Shown here in pieces: positions 48,860 to 61,000 of a DNA stretch of 64,000 nucleotides. The stretch lies in contig NC_037673.1 of NCBI RefSeq assembly GCF_003255815.1, forward strand, positions 162,243,427 to 162,307,426, written 5' to 3'. The notes under the pieces were generated by a model, which saw nothing but the letters and a program-made list of their open reading frames with translations, ran no database searches and was not told where the DNA came from. Each line of letters begins with the position of its first letter. Position 1 is the first letter of the stretch. The position numbers were made by a program, and so were the translations under genes. This DNA is from Theropithecus gelada. Taxonomy: Eukaryota; Chordata; Mammalia; Primates; Cercopithecidae.

Positions 48860-50700
48860 CTGCTGGTATTTCTGAAGAAGCAGCATATCTCATACTGTCC
48901 CATAGGTGAAGGCTTTAATGCGGTCCTGTAAAACCTGGGTAAGGAGATTTATGAAGCGGGGTCCAGAAGCTAAGAGAAGAAGGATGGTTATAGCTGGGCC
49001 AAGGAAGAGTAGCAGCTAGGGCGCCCAAGAGCTAAGGGACGATGAGGGCCCGAGGGACCAGTTAGAAGATGTGTTTTTGGTTTTTTTTACGTTTTGGCTT
49101 GGTCTTTGAGTTTTTGACTGCATCTTGTACTAGGCCTGATTGAGATAAAAGCAGCACTGTTCATCTAGAAAGATGCAGAGACCTCCTTTCAGCAGTGAGC
49201 AAATTAAGGCCTCTGCGATTTTGAAGGGCAACTGCTGCTAAGGAGTCTATTTGTGATTGGAGGCTTGAAACAGTGTCAGCTAAGTCTTCTAAACTGTCTG
49301 TAAGATCTCGTGAGAGGGAGCGATAGTAAGTGAGGGAAGTAGAAAGCCCGGCCACTCCGGTTCCAACTGCAGTAGTAATTCCCAGCCCTACTAGAAGGGG
49401 TATTAACTGAATGGCCCTGCATTGGCACACTTGAGTTTTTACAGGGATTGGTAGGCTTTGGTTTCCAGGGACAATGTCGATTTTTGGGCTTAGAAAAACT
49501 AGAGTACAGGTACAGCCCAGTTGGTAGGGAGGCAGAGATAGGTGGAGGCACCGCACAGGAAGAATATGCCTTGGCTAGGTAAGCAGAATTAGTTGTGTAT
49601 ATTAAAAAGGTGTGTGAGCTTGTGGTCTTTGTATATCCATGCTCCTAGGGTGCCTGCTAAGGCAGCTGTGGTGAGTGGCTGTAAGGGAGTATTAGGAGAC
49701 AGTTGGGTTGAACCTGGATTTGTGTTTTCCCAGTGGAGGAGAAATCGTTTTGTATCTACCAGGAGTCTTTTGTTATCATTTAATAAAGGGATTAGAAGAC
49801 ATTCATTTGTGGTGGGGGGATGGACCTCAGAGGGGGATGGAGTCCAGGGTTGAAAGGATAGGCAGGGTAACTGCCTTCCATTGTAGTATCCTGAGTTTAA
49901 GTTTTATAGTAGAGTGGTGTTGATTTTGGGGGGACCAGAAAAGCACATGGTAACCTGGAAAATGGGAAGGTGAGTATGGTCAATTGGGCCTTGGAGTTGC
50001 AGAGTGAAATTGCAGTGGTTTGAAGGTAGATGTCCTAGAAGGTGACCTGAGGGTAGTGGTGTTGTATGCATAGAGGGGCTTGGGAAGTTAAGAAGGTGGT
50101 GGTTATAGGACCAAGGATGGGCTTGGTATGGTTGGTTTTGGGGCTAGATTATCAAAATAGGGGTGCATTAGCAGAACTGCTCGCCCTGTTGTGGTGAGGA
50201 GTTTGTTTGTTTTAGAATAGGAATTGGAGAGATTAATTTAGTACTGTAAATCTGGGTATTGGTAGGGGCCGCTTAGCTCATAATGGGGGTATAAAGTTAT
50301 TTGAGTAAAAACCCAGTCACAGGTTGAAACAGGAATTGCGGTGTAGGCTACAGTTGATAGGCAAAAGCAAAGCCACTAGTTATCAGCAAGGGTGGGGTTG
50401 GCCTATTTTAATAAGGCATGGGTAAGATTTAGGATTTTGTGAAGGTAATTAGGCATTGGTGGAAGAAGGAGAGCTAGAGTGTCAGGGACCAGGAGGGGTA
50501 GAGAGACAAAGGGTAAGTAGGAAAGTAAATAAGTGTGTTTCATCTGGGGAAAAATCGCACAAGTCACCTTGGAAGAGAAGGTCATTTATCCACTCTAAAA
50601 GAGAATCAAAAGTGGGAGCTAGGGGATAAAACCAAGAGATATCTTGGCAAACAGAGGTGAGGAAGATGGTAAAGCGGCAATATAGGCACAGGCAGGGCAT
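48860..50700 (-). pseudogene. HERV-F-like env remnant (SU and TM)
   Basis: Envelope glycoprotein gene, minus strand. The surface part (about 50,700-49,440) survives as short frames (50,482-50,700 and 50,403-50,585). The transmembrane part is clearer: a frame at 49,161-49,556 contains a hydrophobic fusion-peptide-like segment (residues about 48-75, rich in Gly/Leu/Ile), then a heptad-repeat helix ('LTDSLEDLADTVSSLQSQID') and the start of the conserved loop 'LQNRRGLNLL'. A frameshift falls just after that, so the frame ends early. In the next frame a C-x6-CC motif follows and a stop comes soon after; a hydrophobic membrane anchor lies at about 48,930-49,020. No open env exists here. Confidence 0.88.
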
Positions 50701-51099
50701 TTAGAGGTGGTGATTATTTGTTATGGACTGTGATTCCAGTTATGAGGATAATTAATAGGCAAAGGGTTTAAGTGATTGAGATTTTTTGCCTGATACTCCA
50801 CTTGGAAGGTGCTACAGTATATAATCCTACTGCAAAGAGTATGGTTAGTATGCTCCTTATTGCAATGGTAGCATAGAGAGACTTCCATTAGAGAATATAG
50901 AGGTAGAAGTAGGGCAGATGTTGAAGATTAAATTGGATGTTACTTATCTTTCATATCTTTAGGGAGAGAGGGGTTCTTCTGAAATAGGAGTGAGGTGAAG
51001 TCAGATTGGTCCCAGGGCGGCGCTGAGGTATTTGCGAAGGACGATTGGCGGATCAGCTGTAAGTGGGTCAGCTGTAGGAGCCCTTTTTAATCTGGAAAG

Positions 51100-54000
51100 A
51101 TGGTACCAAGAGGTATGTCCTGAGAGTTTGGCTGCAGTGGGGGTTGTGAGAATAACCTGGAAAGGGCCTTCCTACTTGGGTTTGAGACTTGTCAGGTTGA
51201 AGGTTTTTAGGAAAACATGTCCTCCTGGTAGGAGAGTCTGGTCAGTGGGGTCTTTGTGGGGTTTTGGGAGAGCTTGGTCCGCTTGTTCACGAAGGAGATG
51301 GCAGATAAGGGAGAGTGTGGGAAAGTATTCTCCTAACTGAGAATCAGATGGGGACCTGTTTTGTAGGAGGAAGGGGCGTCCATACATTAATTAGAATGGG
51401 CTGAGGAAGGAGGGTGCCCTTGGACTGGTTCTAATGCAGACTAGAACTATGGGCAGAAGAGAAGTCCAGGGTTTCTGAACTTCAAGAGTGAGTTTGGCCA
51501 ACTAGGTTTTGAGAATTCCATTTGCCCTTTCAGCTTTTCCTGGTGACTGGGGTCAGCATGGGATATGGAGGCACCACTGGACACTGAGGGACTGAGAAGT
51601 CTGTTGGGTCATTTGGGAGAGGAAGCAAGGGCCATTGTCTGATTGTATAGAGCGAGGGAGACCAAATCTAGGGATAATTTCTGCTATAAGAATTTGGGCA
51701 ACTACTGCGGCCTTTTCTGAAGAGGTTGGAAATGCTTCTACCCACGCAGATAAGGTGTCTATAAGAGTAAGAAGAAATTTTTTTCTTTTGATGGGAGGCA
51801 TGTAGGTGAAGTCTGCCTGCCAGTCTTCCGCTGGGAGTGTTCCTCTGAGCTGATGTGTAGGGATGGAGGGAGAGTGGAGGGCCCCTTGGGAGGAAGTAAC
51901 AGAGCATATATGACAGTTGGAGGTTGTGTCTTTCAGTGAGGTGAATAAGTGGGGAGAGGAGAAATAAGGGTGGGGGAGGATGAGCTTTTGATTTTTGACT
52001 ATCCAATCCCCTTGGAAGGAGGCTCCTTGTTGTAGGAGGGAGGCTCCTTGCTGTAGTAGCGAAGCTTTTTCAGTCGGAGAGTACTTGGGTTGGATTGCTA
52101 GGGTAATGAGGAGGAGAGGGGCAGGGACAGAAGAAAGGGAGGCGTCTTTTGCTGCCTCATCGGCCTTTCTGTTTCCTCTGGAGATCTCATCTGAACCTGT
52201 GTGATGCCTTCTACAGTGTATCACTCCTGCTTTAGAGAGGAGGTGTGTGGCCTAAAAGAGTTGGTAAATAAGGGGGCCGTTAGTGATGGGGGTTCCTTTG
52301 GCAGTAAGGAATCCTCTCTCTTGCCAGATGGTAGTGTGGGAATGAAGAATGTGGTAGGTATATTTGGCGTCTGTATAAGTGTTGACTCCTTTGCCTTTGG
52401 AAAGGGTTAGGGCCCTGGCGACAGCTATGAGTTCTGCTTTTTTGGAGGAGCTTCCAGGGGGTAGAGGTTTGGCTTCAGTTACTCGGTCAAGGGAAACAAC
52501 TGCATATCCAGCAATTTTGGGGGAGCCAGTGGGCCCAGAAGAGGAGCCATCTATGAATAGTTTGTCATCGGATTTGGTGAGAGGCTTGGAGGAAATTTTT
52601 GGGAAATGTGGCCATACACGGTCCAGGATGTCAGTGCAAGAATGAGTAGGGGGGAAGAGGATATGGGAAGTAAGGATGCTGGGTTGAGGGGAGCCCTTTT
52701 GGCAAGGCTGAATTAGGGATTTTTAATAAAGAGGGCATGGAGTGATTGAATTTGGGAAGGAGAGAGGGAACTTAACACCCAAGAGGAGAGGAGACCCTGT
52801 AAACCCAAGAGAAGAGGAGATCCTGTAAATTGTGAGGACTGTGGACAGTGGTGTTTCGGCTGAATGTCAGTTTTTTGCTTTCCAGAGCTGAAATGGCCAC
52901 TGCTGCCAATGCTCTAAGATAGGCTGGCCACCCTTTGATGGTGTTGTCTTATTGTTTAGAGAGATGGGCTACAGGGGCAAAGGAAGGAGGATCTCCTTTC
53001 TGTTGCCCTAAGACACTGAGGGCTATCCCCCAGCTTTCAGTGCTATAGAGAATAAAAGGTTGGGAGATATCAGGTAAGGACAGGGCTGGTGTGTGGTGAC
53101 AAGAGCGGTTTGGAGTTTATGGAAACTGGGAAGTATGTTATGTAAGGGGCTTAGGAGTTCATTGAGGGAGGCTTTGACTGCTTCACAGAAGGGGTGAGCT
53201 AGGAGGGCAAAGTTGGGAATCTATATCCTAAAGAAACCTACCAGTCCTAAGGAAGAGAGAATTTCATTTTTTGAAGAAGGTGGAGCCAGGCTGTCTATTA
53301 AGACTGCCCGTGCCGGGGCCATGGTCCGAGCCCCAGGGGAGAGTTGGGCTCTCAAATATGTTACTGTTGGGGTGGATAGTTGTGCTTTGGAGGGGGAGAC
53401 CCTATATCCTTTGCTAGCAAGAAAGTTTAGAAGGGTAATAGTGTGAGTTTGAGAGTCTTCTAGGGAGGGGCTGCAAAGAAGGAGATCATCTACATATTGA
53501 AGGAGATGGCTGGGGGAAAGGTCCAAGGAGGTGAGGTCTTGGGCTAGAGCTTGTCCAAAGAAGAGAGGGCTGTCCGTGAAGGCCTGAGGGAGAGTGGCCC
53601 ATGTGAGTTATTGTGATTGAAGGGTGTCAGGATCAGTCCAGGTGAAAGCAAAGAGGTTTTGGGAGTCAGGGTGCAGGGGAATAGTGAAGAAGGCATCCTT
53701 TAGGTCAATGGCAGTGTAGTGGGTGGTATTGGAGGGAATAAGGGAGAGGAGTGTATAAGGGTTGGGAACTACTGGGTGAATGGGAAGGACTGCCTGATTG
53801 ATAATCTAGAGATCTTGGACTAGTCGGTAAGAGCCATCTGACTTTTTAGCAGGAAGGATGGGGGTGTTATATGGAGCATGAATTGCTCTAAGAAGACTGC
53901 ATAAGCAGAGCTTGTTTATAATGGGTTGTAGGTGTTTTTAGTGACTGAGAGAGATGGGGTATTGGGGTACATTGGGAAACTTGGAGGGGTCTTGGATTAT
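51100..54000 (-). pseudogene. HERV-F-like pol remnant (RT, RNase H, integrase)
   Basis: Minus-strand polymerase gene. Reverse transcriptase: catalytic Tyr-Val-Asp-Asp at 53,496-53,485 in the frame 53,221-53,526, surrounded by 'LLQYVDDLLLCSPSLED'. RNase H end: Arg-Gly-Asn-Arg-Lys-Ala-Asp-Glu-Ala at ~52,165 in the frame 51,553-52,224. Integrase in the same frame: a Cys-x2-Cys zinc-binding pair near 51,915, core Asp in 'DWQADFTYM' and second core Asp in 'IQSDNGPCF' near 51,640; the third acidic residue is not visible. The C-terminal part is in 51,172-51,387 ('MYGRPFLL'). Stops and frameshifts separate these blocks, so there is no continuous pol. Confidence 0.9.
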
Positions 54001-54420
54001 GATAGGGTCATGGTGAACAGCTAGGGATGGGGTAGTGGTGTCCCACACCACTGGGTTAACAAGATAGGCAGGAAGCAGGTACTGGGGAGAAGGGTCAGGG
54101 GTCAGACTGGTGGAAAGGAGCAGGAGGGACTCGCTTTGAGGGAGACAGGAAAAGGTGATAGAAGCCTTAAATTTGGCTAACAGATCTTGGCCTAGAATGG
54201 GGGTAGGGCAGTGAGTCATGATAAGCATGCAGCGAGTCATGATAAGAAAATGGTATTAAAAAGGGAACAAGAAGGGGGTCCAGTGGCACACGGATTGGAG
54301 ACAAGTCCATCAACTCCCACAACTGAGACCTGAGAGGGATGAATTAGTCCTGCAAATTCAGTTAAAGCTGAATAGGTGGCCCCAGTATCGATTAGAAGAG
54401 ATCGGCTTACCTGCTACTAG
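53938..54420 (-). pseudogene. HERV-F-like protease remnant
   Basis: The aspartic protease active site Asp-Thr-Gly-Ala is encoded at 54,392-54,375 ('atcgatactggggccacc' on the minus strand). The C-terminal Gly-x-Asp-Leu-Leu motif is in the frame 53,938-54,240 ('PILGQDLLAKF'). The frame is interrupted between these two parts, after which the same frame runs into the first residues of RT. Confidence 0.85.
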
Positions 54421-54429
54421 TAGGATTAC

Positions 54430-55640
54430 CCTGGTCTCCGATGCAGTGATGGAAGAGGGGTTTGGCGGCCCTGGGCCCTGTCAGTCTTCAGAGGCCAGGC
54501 TGAGGAGCTGTAGCAGTGTGAGGGATTCTTCACTCTTCGGCTTGATGAGGGGACAGCGGGTTGGGGGAGCAGGCTTTTCTGTTTGCCTGTTAAGAGGGCA
54601 GTCAGACTTCCAGTGGCCAGTCTGTTGGCAGACCGGGCAGGGGCTCTTCGGTACTCATGGGTTAGGACATGCCCGTGACCAGTGGCCTTCTTTGCCACAC
54701 TTAAAGCAGGCCCCAGGAGGAAGACTGCTTTTGGGTCTTTTGTGCCCTTGGGTGCTATTGCCAGGTTGACAAATAGCTGTGGCTAGTTGCTGGTATTTGG
54801 CATGATCTCATTGGGCCTTATTTATTTTTTCCTGCTCATCCCTATTATTAAAGACTTTACAGATTGAGAAGGTCTTGATGTGGGGTTTGAGGGCCTTTTT
54901 GAGTTTATGCCAGATGTTGGGAGCTGATTGGGAGATAAAATGGGTATAAAGAACTATAGTGCCTTCTCAGGAAGCAGGATCAATGAGGGTGTATTTTTGC
55001 AGAGCCTCTCTAAGACGGGAGAGAAATTCAGTGGGATTTTCTTCTGCCCTCTGGGAAATTTCTTTGAGGTTTTTAAAATTTACAGCTTTATGGTCAGCTT
55101 TGTTAAGGCCTGCAATGAAGCAAGTGACCATATGGTTACGGGGTGCTCAGCCTGGGGTCTGTTGGTTGGTATTCCCAGGACGGCTCTTCTCGGGGAACTA
55201 CCATGGCCCGTACCAGAGCAGGATTGGCAGAGAGAAGGGCGATTATAGAGGGTGAAGAAAGGCTGAACATAAGCAATTTCAGACCATTTCCCATTGCAAT
55301 AGCAAAAATTGTCTAACTCCCTGAGTATATTGAAATCGAAGGTACCATTTTCAGGCTATTGGGAGTCATCATCTAATTTATATTCTGGCCAAGCTGTATT
55401 ACAGTAGAAAATAAGTTTTTTGGGACAAACCTCTGAACAGAGGCCGAGAGTGTTAAGATGGCGAAGGAAGCACCCCAGGGGAGTAATCTTAAATGTAATA
55501 GATTGAGAGGCTCCCTTGTGAATGGAATAGGGGGTGAGAGAGGAAGAAGAGACTTCCAATGACAAGGATGGTGGGAGATGGTGTCCACTGTCCCACGGGC
55601 CTTGCTTAGGAGGAGGGAGGTAACCACCAAGTCAGGCATC
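54430..55640 (-). pseudogene. HERV-F-like gag remnant (MA, CA, NC)
   Basis: Matrix: the frames 55,373-55,639 and 55,356-55,565 share a frameshift; the second has 'LIFYCNTAWPEYKL', a conserved MA block. Capsid: the major homology region is encoded at about 55,040-54,990, with its Gln, Glu and Arg in register. Nucleocapsid: two zinc knuckles of the C-x2-C-x4-H-x4-C form at about 54,708-54,667 and 54,639-54,598, with an in-frame TGA between them that looks like a decayed CGA. Double knuckles fit the HERV-H/HERV-F branch. Several frames are needed to cover the gene, so it is dead. Confidence 0.88.
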
Positions 55641-55914
55641 CCTGAAACGGAGGAACCAGAGGCCCAGATGCTGGGAGGAAGTCCTTGGCCCAGGGCTGGG
55701 TCTTTCGGGCAAATAGGGACATTTAAGGGTTCCAGGTAAATGACAAGAGTCTCTCTTACTCACCCCTGTACAGGCTTTGGTGATAAATGGAGTCACCAAC
55801 AGTGAGAGGGTCTGAGAAATCCTCCAGGTCTTTGGCAGGTTCAGGAAGGGAGGATGGCCTGAAGAGGTGGAAAGGCACCGAGGCTCTAGCATGCTGTGAC
55901 GAGTGAACCCAGGA

Positions 55915-55985
55915 GGAGGAAGTGAGTGAGAGGGAGAGGGAGGGGGAGAGGGAGAGGGAGAAGGGGGGAGAGAGAGAGAGAAAAT
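55915..55985. repeat. Purine-rich (GGGAGA)n tract in the proviral leader
   Basis: 'gagagggagagggaggggga' and following GA runs between the 5' LTR and gag; low complexity within the proviral leader. Confidence 0.9.
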
Positions 55986-56015
55986 GAGTCCTCTAGGGAT
56001 GCCTGACCAGAGCCT

Positions 56016-56033
56016 TCCTGGGTTTCAGCACCA
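56016..56033 (-). other. Retroviral primer-binding site, tRNA-Phe type
   Basis: Minus strand TGGTGCTGAAACCCAGGA, 3 bases after the end of the 5' LTR. It matches the 18-base complement of the tRNA-Phe 3' end at 16 positions; both mismatches are transitions at CpG sites (CG to TG or CA), i.e. ordinary methylation decay. Confidence 0.9.
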
Positions 56034-56036
56034 AAA

Positions 56037-56424
56037 TGTAAGATTAGCTGAGAGTAAGGACGAGTAGACCCAAAGTCAGGCAAACAAGTTTTATTAACCT
56101 GTCAATCTGCTCCACAGTAGGCAAAGGAGGCAGCCCAGCTTACAGGCTGATGTGGGGTTTTATAGGGCAAGGGGCTAGGTTGGGGTGGGGGAAACTGAGC
56201 AGGACTGCAGGTGTTTCAACCATTTCCTGGAAATGTTTTTACCTGCTCAGTTATGCAAGGTAGGCAGATGTCTTAAGCACATTCTGGAACTGTTTACCAG
56301 TTCTACTGAAAGTCTTGCACAAGCAGCTGTAAAAAAGGTGGAGGGGGGAGTTTGTAGGTGGTCACAAAGGACTGTATTGTGAGGATCATGGAATGAGGAG
56401 GAGGGGTAGCTTGGATCTCTAACA
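56037..56424 (-). repeat. 5' LTR of the HERV-F-like provirus
   Basis: 388 bp, same termini and order as the 3' LTR, with the AATAAA opposite 'caagttttattaacctg' (~56,090) and a TATA-like 'ccctataaaaccccac' (~56,160). It differs from its partner at roughly 11% of positions by eye. Confidence 0.92.
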
Positions 56425-56599
56425 GTCTCCACCCTCAGAAAAACCATGCCACAGCCTCCACAAACAACTGCAGAATAAGACCATGAGGTACTCACAGACG
56501 CGGTTGTCTTTGATTACAGCCGAATAAATCACTCAGAGACTACATTGTTGTGTTTACACCAAACCAAAGCCATAGCAATCTATACAGCCAACATTATAG

Positions 56600-57600
56600 G
56601 ACATATCCACAGGGAAAAGTCTTTTTTCTAAAAGGGCTATTTTGAAAGAATAGAAGATGGTGCTATGAAATGAGATGCACAGATATCAATGTAGGGATAA
56701 AAGAAACATGAAAAAGCAAGGGAAAATAACTCTTTCATAGGAGCACAATAATTCTTCAGTAACAGAACTCAAAGGAAAGGAAATCTATCAAATGCCTGCA
56801 AAGAAATTAAAGTAATGATTTTTAAGGAAACTTAGTGAGCTACAAGAGAATATAAATAGATAATTCAACAAAACTTGGAAAATAATTCATAATCTGAATC
56901 AAAAATTTAACAAAGAGATAGATATCATTAAAAAGAACCCAACACAAATCTTGGAACTGAAAAATTCAATGAATATATTTTTTTTAAAATGCACTTGAGA
57001 GCTTTAACAGTTTACTAGATCAAAGAATAAAGATTTTTTGATTCTGAAGACAGGTATTATGAAATAACCCACTTAGGTAAAAAGAAAAGAGGAAGCAGTA
57101 TAAAATGAGACTTATAGAAAAACATTAAGCAGACAAGAATTCACATTATGAGCATTTCAGAAGGAAAGGAGATAGAAAAAAAGGCATAGAAAACCTATTT
57201 AATGAAATAATAGCTTAAAAATCCCCAAAGGCTTAGAGGAGATATGGGTACTCAGATCAAGGGAGTTCAAAAATCCCCAAGTAAATTGAATCCTACAAGG
57301 TCTCTGCTGAGCCACATTATAGTCAAACCATCAAAAGTCAAAGACAAAAACAGGGTTTTAGCAAGAGAAAAGCATCAGGTCACATAAAGGAGGATCCTCA
57401 TCAAAAAAAACCAAAAAAATTCTCAGTTGAAAACTTACAGACCACGAAAGAATGGGTTAATATATGTAACGTGCTGAAAGAAAAATATTGTTGGCCAAGA
57501 ATGCTATACTCAGCAAAGCTATCCTTAAGAAATGAAGGAGAAATAAAGTCTTTCTCAGACAAGCAAATATCGGCAAATTCATCACCACACAACTGCCCTT
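56600..57600 (+). pseudogene. L1 ORF1 remnant
   Basis: Nucleotide landmarks 'caatgaatatattttt', 'gagagctttaacagtttact', 'gtcaaacc(a)tcaaaagtca'-type text and 'gccaagaatgctatactcag' then 'gaaatgaaggagaaataaag' follow L1M-grade ORF1 and the sequence after it. ORF1p is the RNA-binding, coiled-coil trimer of L1. No frame above about 70 codons survives, so it is degraded. Confidence 0.7.
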
Positions 57601-57768
57601 ATAAGAAATACTCATGAGAATTGTACATCTGGAAACAAAACGATGATAACTACCATAAGAAAGCACACAAGGAAAAAAATCACTGGTAGATCAGATATAT
57701 GAATGAGAAAGAGGAAAAAATCAAATATTATCACTACAGAAAATCAGTAAACCACACAGTTAAACAAT

Positions 57769-57947
57769 GAGAGAGAGAGAGAGAGAGAGAGAAAGAAAGA
57801 AAGAAGGAAGGAAAGGAAGGAAGGAAGGAAGGAAGGAAGGAAGGAAGGAAGGAAGGAAGGAANAAAGAAGGAAGGAAAGAAGGAAGGAAGGAAGGAAGGA
57901 AGGAAGGAAGGAAGGAAGGAGGGAAGAAAGGAAGGAAGGAAGGAAGA
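57769..57947. repeat. Compound (GA)n(GAAA)n(GGAA)n microsatellite with one undetermined base
   Basis: GA repeats to ~57,792, then GAAA, then about 35 GGAA units with a few interruptions. Base 57,863 is 'n', the only ambiguous base in the window, suggesting assembly or read difficulty in the array. It lies in the L1 between ORF1 and ORF2. Confidence 0.98.
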
Positions 57948-58049
57948 GTATACAAATCTACCAAAAAAACAAATAGTACAATGGCAAGAGTTATTTCACA
58001 TCTACAAAAACACCTAGAATGTTAACGGTTTACACACCCAATTAAAAGA

Positions 58050-61000
58050 TATAAACTGGTCAAATGAAAACATCCAACTATATGCTGCCTTCAATAAACT
58101 CACTTCATCTATAAAGACATGGCCTGAATGTGAACAAATGGGAAAAGATGTTCCACACGAATAGAAATAAAAAATGAGCACGAGTAGCTATATTTTTATC
58201 AGATAAAACAGACTTTAAAAATTTATTAAAGAGACAAAGAAGGTAATTATATGGTGATAAATGAATCAATTCAGTGAGAGATATAACAATTGTAAACAGA
58301 TTTATACCCAACATCAGATATATAAAACAAATACCATTAGAGCAAACAGGAGAGATAGTTCCCAATGCAATAATAGTTAGGAATTTAAACACCCTACTCT
58401 CAGCATTGAAGAGGTCACCTAGATAAAAAATCAGCAAAGACACATTGGATTTGAACTGCATAGACCATATGGATTTAACAGACATAGGGCATTTCACTCA
58501 AGAGCTGCAAAGAATACACATTTTTCTCATCAGTACATGGAACATTATCCAGGATAGACCATATTTTAGAACACAAAACAAGTCTCAACAAATTTTTAAA
58601 ATGAAAATCTTATCAAATGTTTTCTCAGACCACAATGGGGTAAAACTAGAAATCAATAACTACAGAAATTTTGAAAAATGTACAAATACATTATTTATTT
58701 ATTATTATTTTTTCAGATGGAGGCTCACTGTGTCACCAGGCTGGAGTGCAGTGGTGTGATATTGGCTCACTGCAACCTCCGCCTCCCAGGTTCAAGTGAT
58801 TCTTCTGCCTCAATCACCTGAGTAGCTGGGACTACAGGTGTGCACCACCATGGCCAGCTAATTTTTGTATTTTTAATAGAGATGGGGTTTCACCATGTTA
58901 ACCAGGCTAGAGAAAACAGATAAATTTCTAGACATGTATATCCTTTCAAGGTTGAATGAAGATGAAATAGAAAACCTAACCATACTGATAAGGAATCACA
59001 AGATTAAATCCAAAATAAAGTCTTCCAACAAAGAGAAGCCCATGAGCAGAAGGCTTTACTGCAGAATTGTAGGAAACTTTTAAAGAATAACTAATACCAA
59101 TTCTGAAACTACTCCCAAAATTTTAAGAGGAAGGAATTCTTTCTTACGTATTTGATGAAGCCAGAATTCCTTTGATACCAAAATCATACAAGGACACAGC
59201 AGCAGCAGAAACAACAACAACAACAATAAAAACAACAGGCCAATATTCCTGATGAACATAGGTGCAAAATTCTCAACAAAATACTAGCTAACTGAATTCA
59301 ACTGAATTCAGCAACTAGCTAACTGAATACACAATGATCAAGTGGGATTTATCCTAAGGATGCAAGGATGGTTCAACATACAAAAATCAATAGATGTAAT
59401 ACATCACATGAATAGAATGAAGTGCAAAGACCATATAATCATTTCAATAGATGCGGAAAAGGCATCTATTTGACAAAATTGAACATCCTCTCATGATAAA
59501 AATTCTCAGTAAATTAGGTAGGAATAGTAGAAGGAACATACCCCAACACAATAAAGGCCATATATGACAAACATCGTAACAAATGGGGAAAAGTAGAAAA
59601 CTTTTCTCTAAGAACTATTATATAACAGGACAAGAATGCCTACTTTTACTGCTCTTATTCAACATGTCATTGGAAGTTGCGACCAGAGTAATTAGACAAG
59701 AAAAAAATAAAATAAAGGGCATCCAAATTGGAAAAGAGAAAGTCAAATTGTCGCTGTTTGCAGATAACATGATCTTTATATATTAAAAAATCCCTAAAGA
59801 CTCCACCAAAAACCTCTTAGAGCTGATAAATTCAATAAAATCAAAATATAAAAATTCATAGTATATCTATACACCAGTAATAGACTACCTGAAAAAAAAT
59901 CAAGAAAGCAATTTATTTAAAATAGCTACCAAATAAAAAGCCTGCAGATAAAATTAACCAAGGAGTTAAAATATCTCTACAATGAAATCTACAGAACACT
60001 GGTGAAAGAAACTGAAGAGGACACCAAAAAATGGGAAAACATGTTATATTCATTAATTGAAAGAATTAATATTGCCAAAGTGATTACACTACCCAAAGTT
60101 ATATACAGAGTCAGTACAGTCTCTATCATAATACCAATTACATTCTTCAGAGAAATAGAAAAAAAACACAAAATCAAAAACCAAAGGAATTGTGTTTGGA
60201 ATCTCAAAAGACCATGAATAGTCACAGCAATCCTCACTAAGAACAGTCAGAGGCATCACACTACCTGACTTCAAAACATACTAAAAAATCATAGTAATCA
60301 AAACAGCATGGTACTGGTATAAAAACAGACAAACAAACCAATAGAACAGGATAGAAAACCCAGAAATAAATCTACATATTTAGAACAACTGATTTTTAAC
60401 AAAGGCATTAAGAATATACATTGGGGACAGGACAACCTCTTCAGTAGATGTGCTGGGAAAACTAGATTTCCATATGTACAGAAATGAAATTAGACTCCTA
60501 TCTGTCACTATATCCCAAAATCACTCAAAATGGATTGAGAACTTAAATGTAAAACCTGAATCTATAAAATTACTAGAATAAAACATAGAAGAAATGCCTC
60601 AGGACACATGTCTGGGAAAGGATTTTATAGATAAAACATCAAAAGCACAGGCAGCAAAACTAAAAATAGATCAATGGGATTATATAAAACTGAAAAAGCT
60701 TCTGTGCAGCAAACAAAACAACAGAGTAGAGAGACAACTTGTAGACTGGAAGAAAATATTTGTAAACTATTCATCTGACAAAGGATTAATGTTCAGAATA
60801 TACATGGAGATCAAACAACTAAACAGCAAAAGAGCAAATAACCCAATTTTAAAATGGGCAAAGGATATGAATAGACATTTTTCAAAGGAACATACATATG
60901 GCCAACAATTATATGACAAATTCTCAACACCACTAATCACCAGGGAAATTCAAATTAAAACCACCGTGAGATATCTTGTCACCCTAGTTAGAATGGCTAT

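Larger units (their letters stand above)
48312..56424 (-). mobile_element. HERV-F-like endogenous gammaretrovirus (class I), full-length provirus
   Basis: Read on the minus strand: 5' LTR 56,424-56,037, primer-binding site, gag, pro, pol, env, 3' LTR 48,697-48,312. The direct flanks are both GTCTC (48,307-48,311 and 56,425-56,429), a 5-bp target duplication. The primer site matches tRNA-Phe, which defines the HERV-F group; the Gag double zinc knuckle and class I envelope layout agree. The LTRs differ at roughly 40-45 of 387 positions by eye (about 11%), so the insertion is old, on the order of tens of millions of years. All genes carry stops and frameshifts; the copy is defective. The exact subgroup needs a library search. 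Confidence 0.88.

Noticed and set aside
48860..50700. A domesticated syncytin-like envelope gene
   Set aside because: The env region has several frameshifts and stops, including one inside the TM ectodomain; no continuous frame exists.
56016..56033. tRNA-Phe gene
   Set aside because: Only the 18 bases complementary to the tRNA 3' end are present, placed next to an LTR. It is a primer-binding site.
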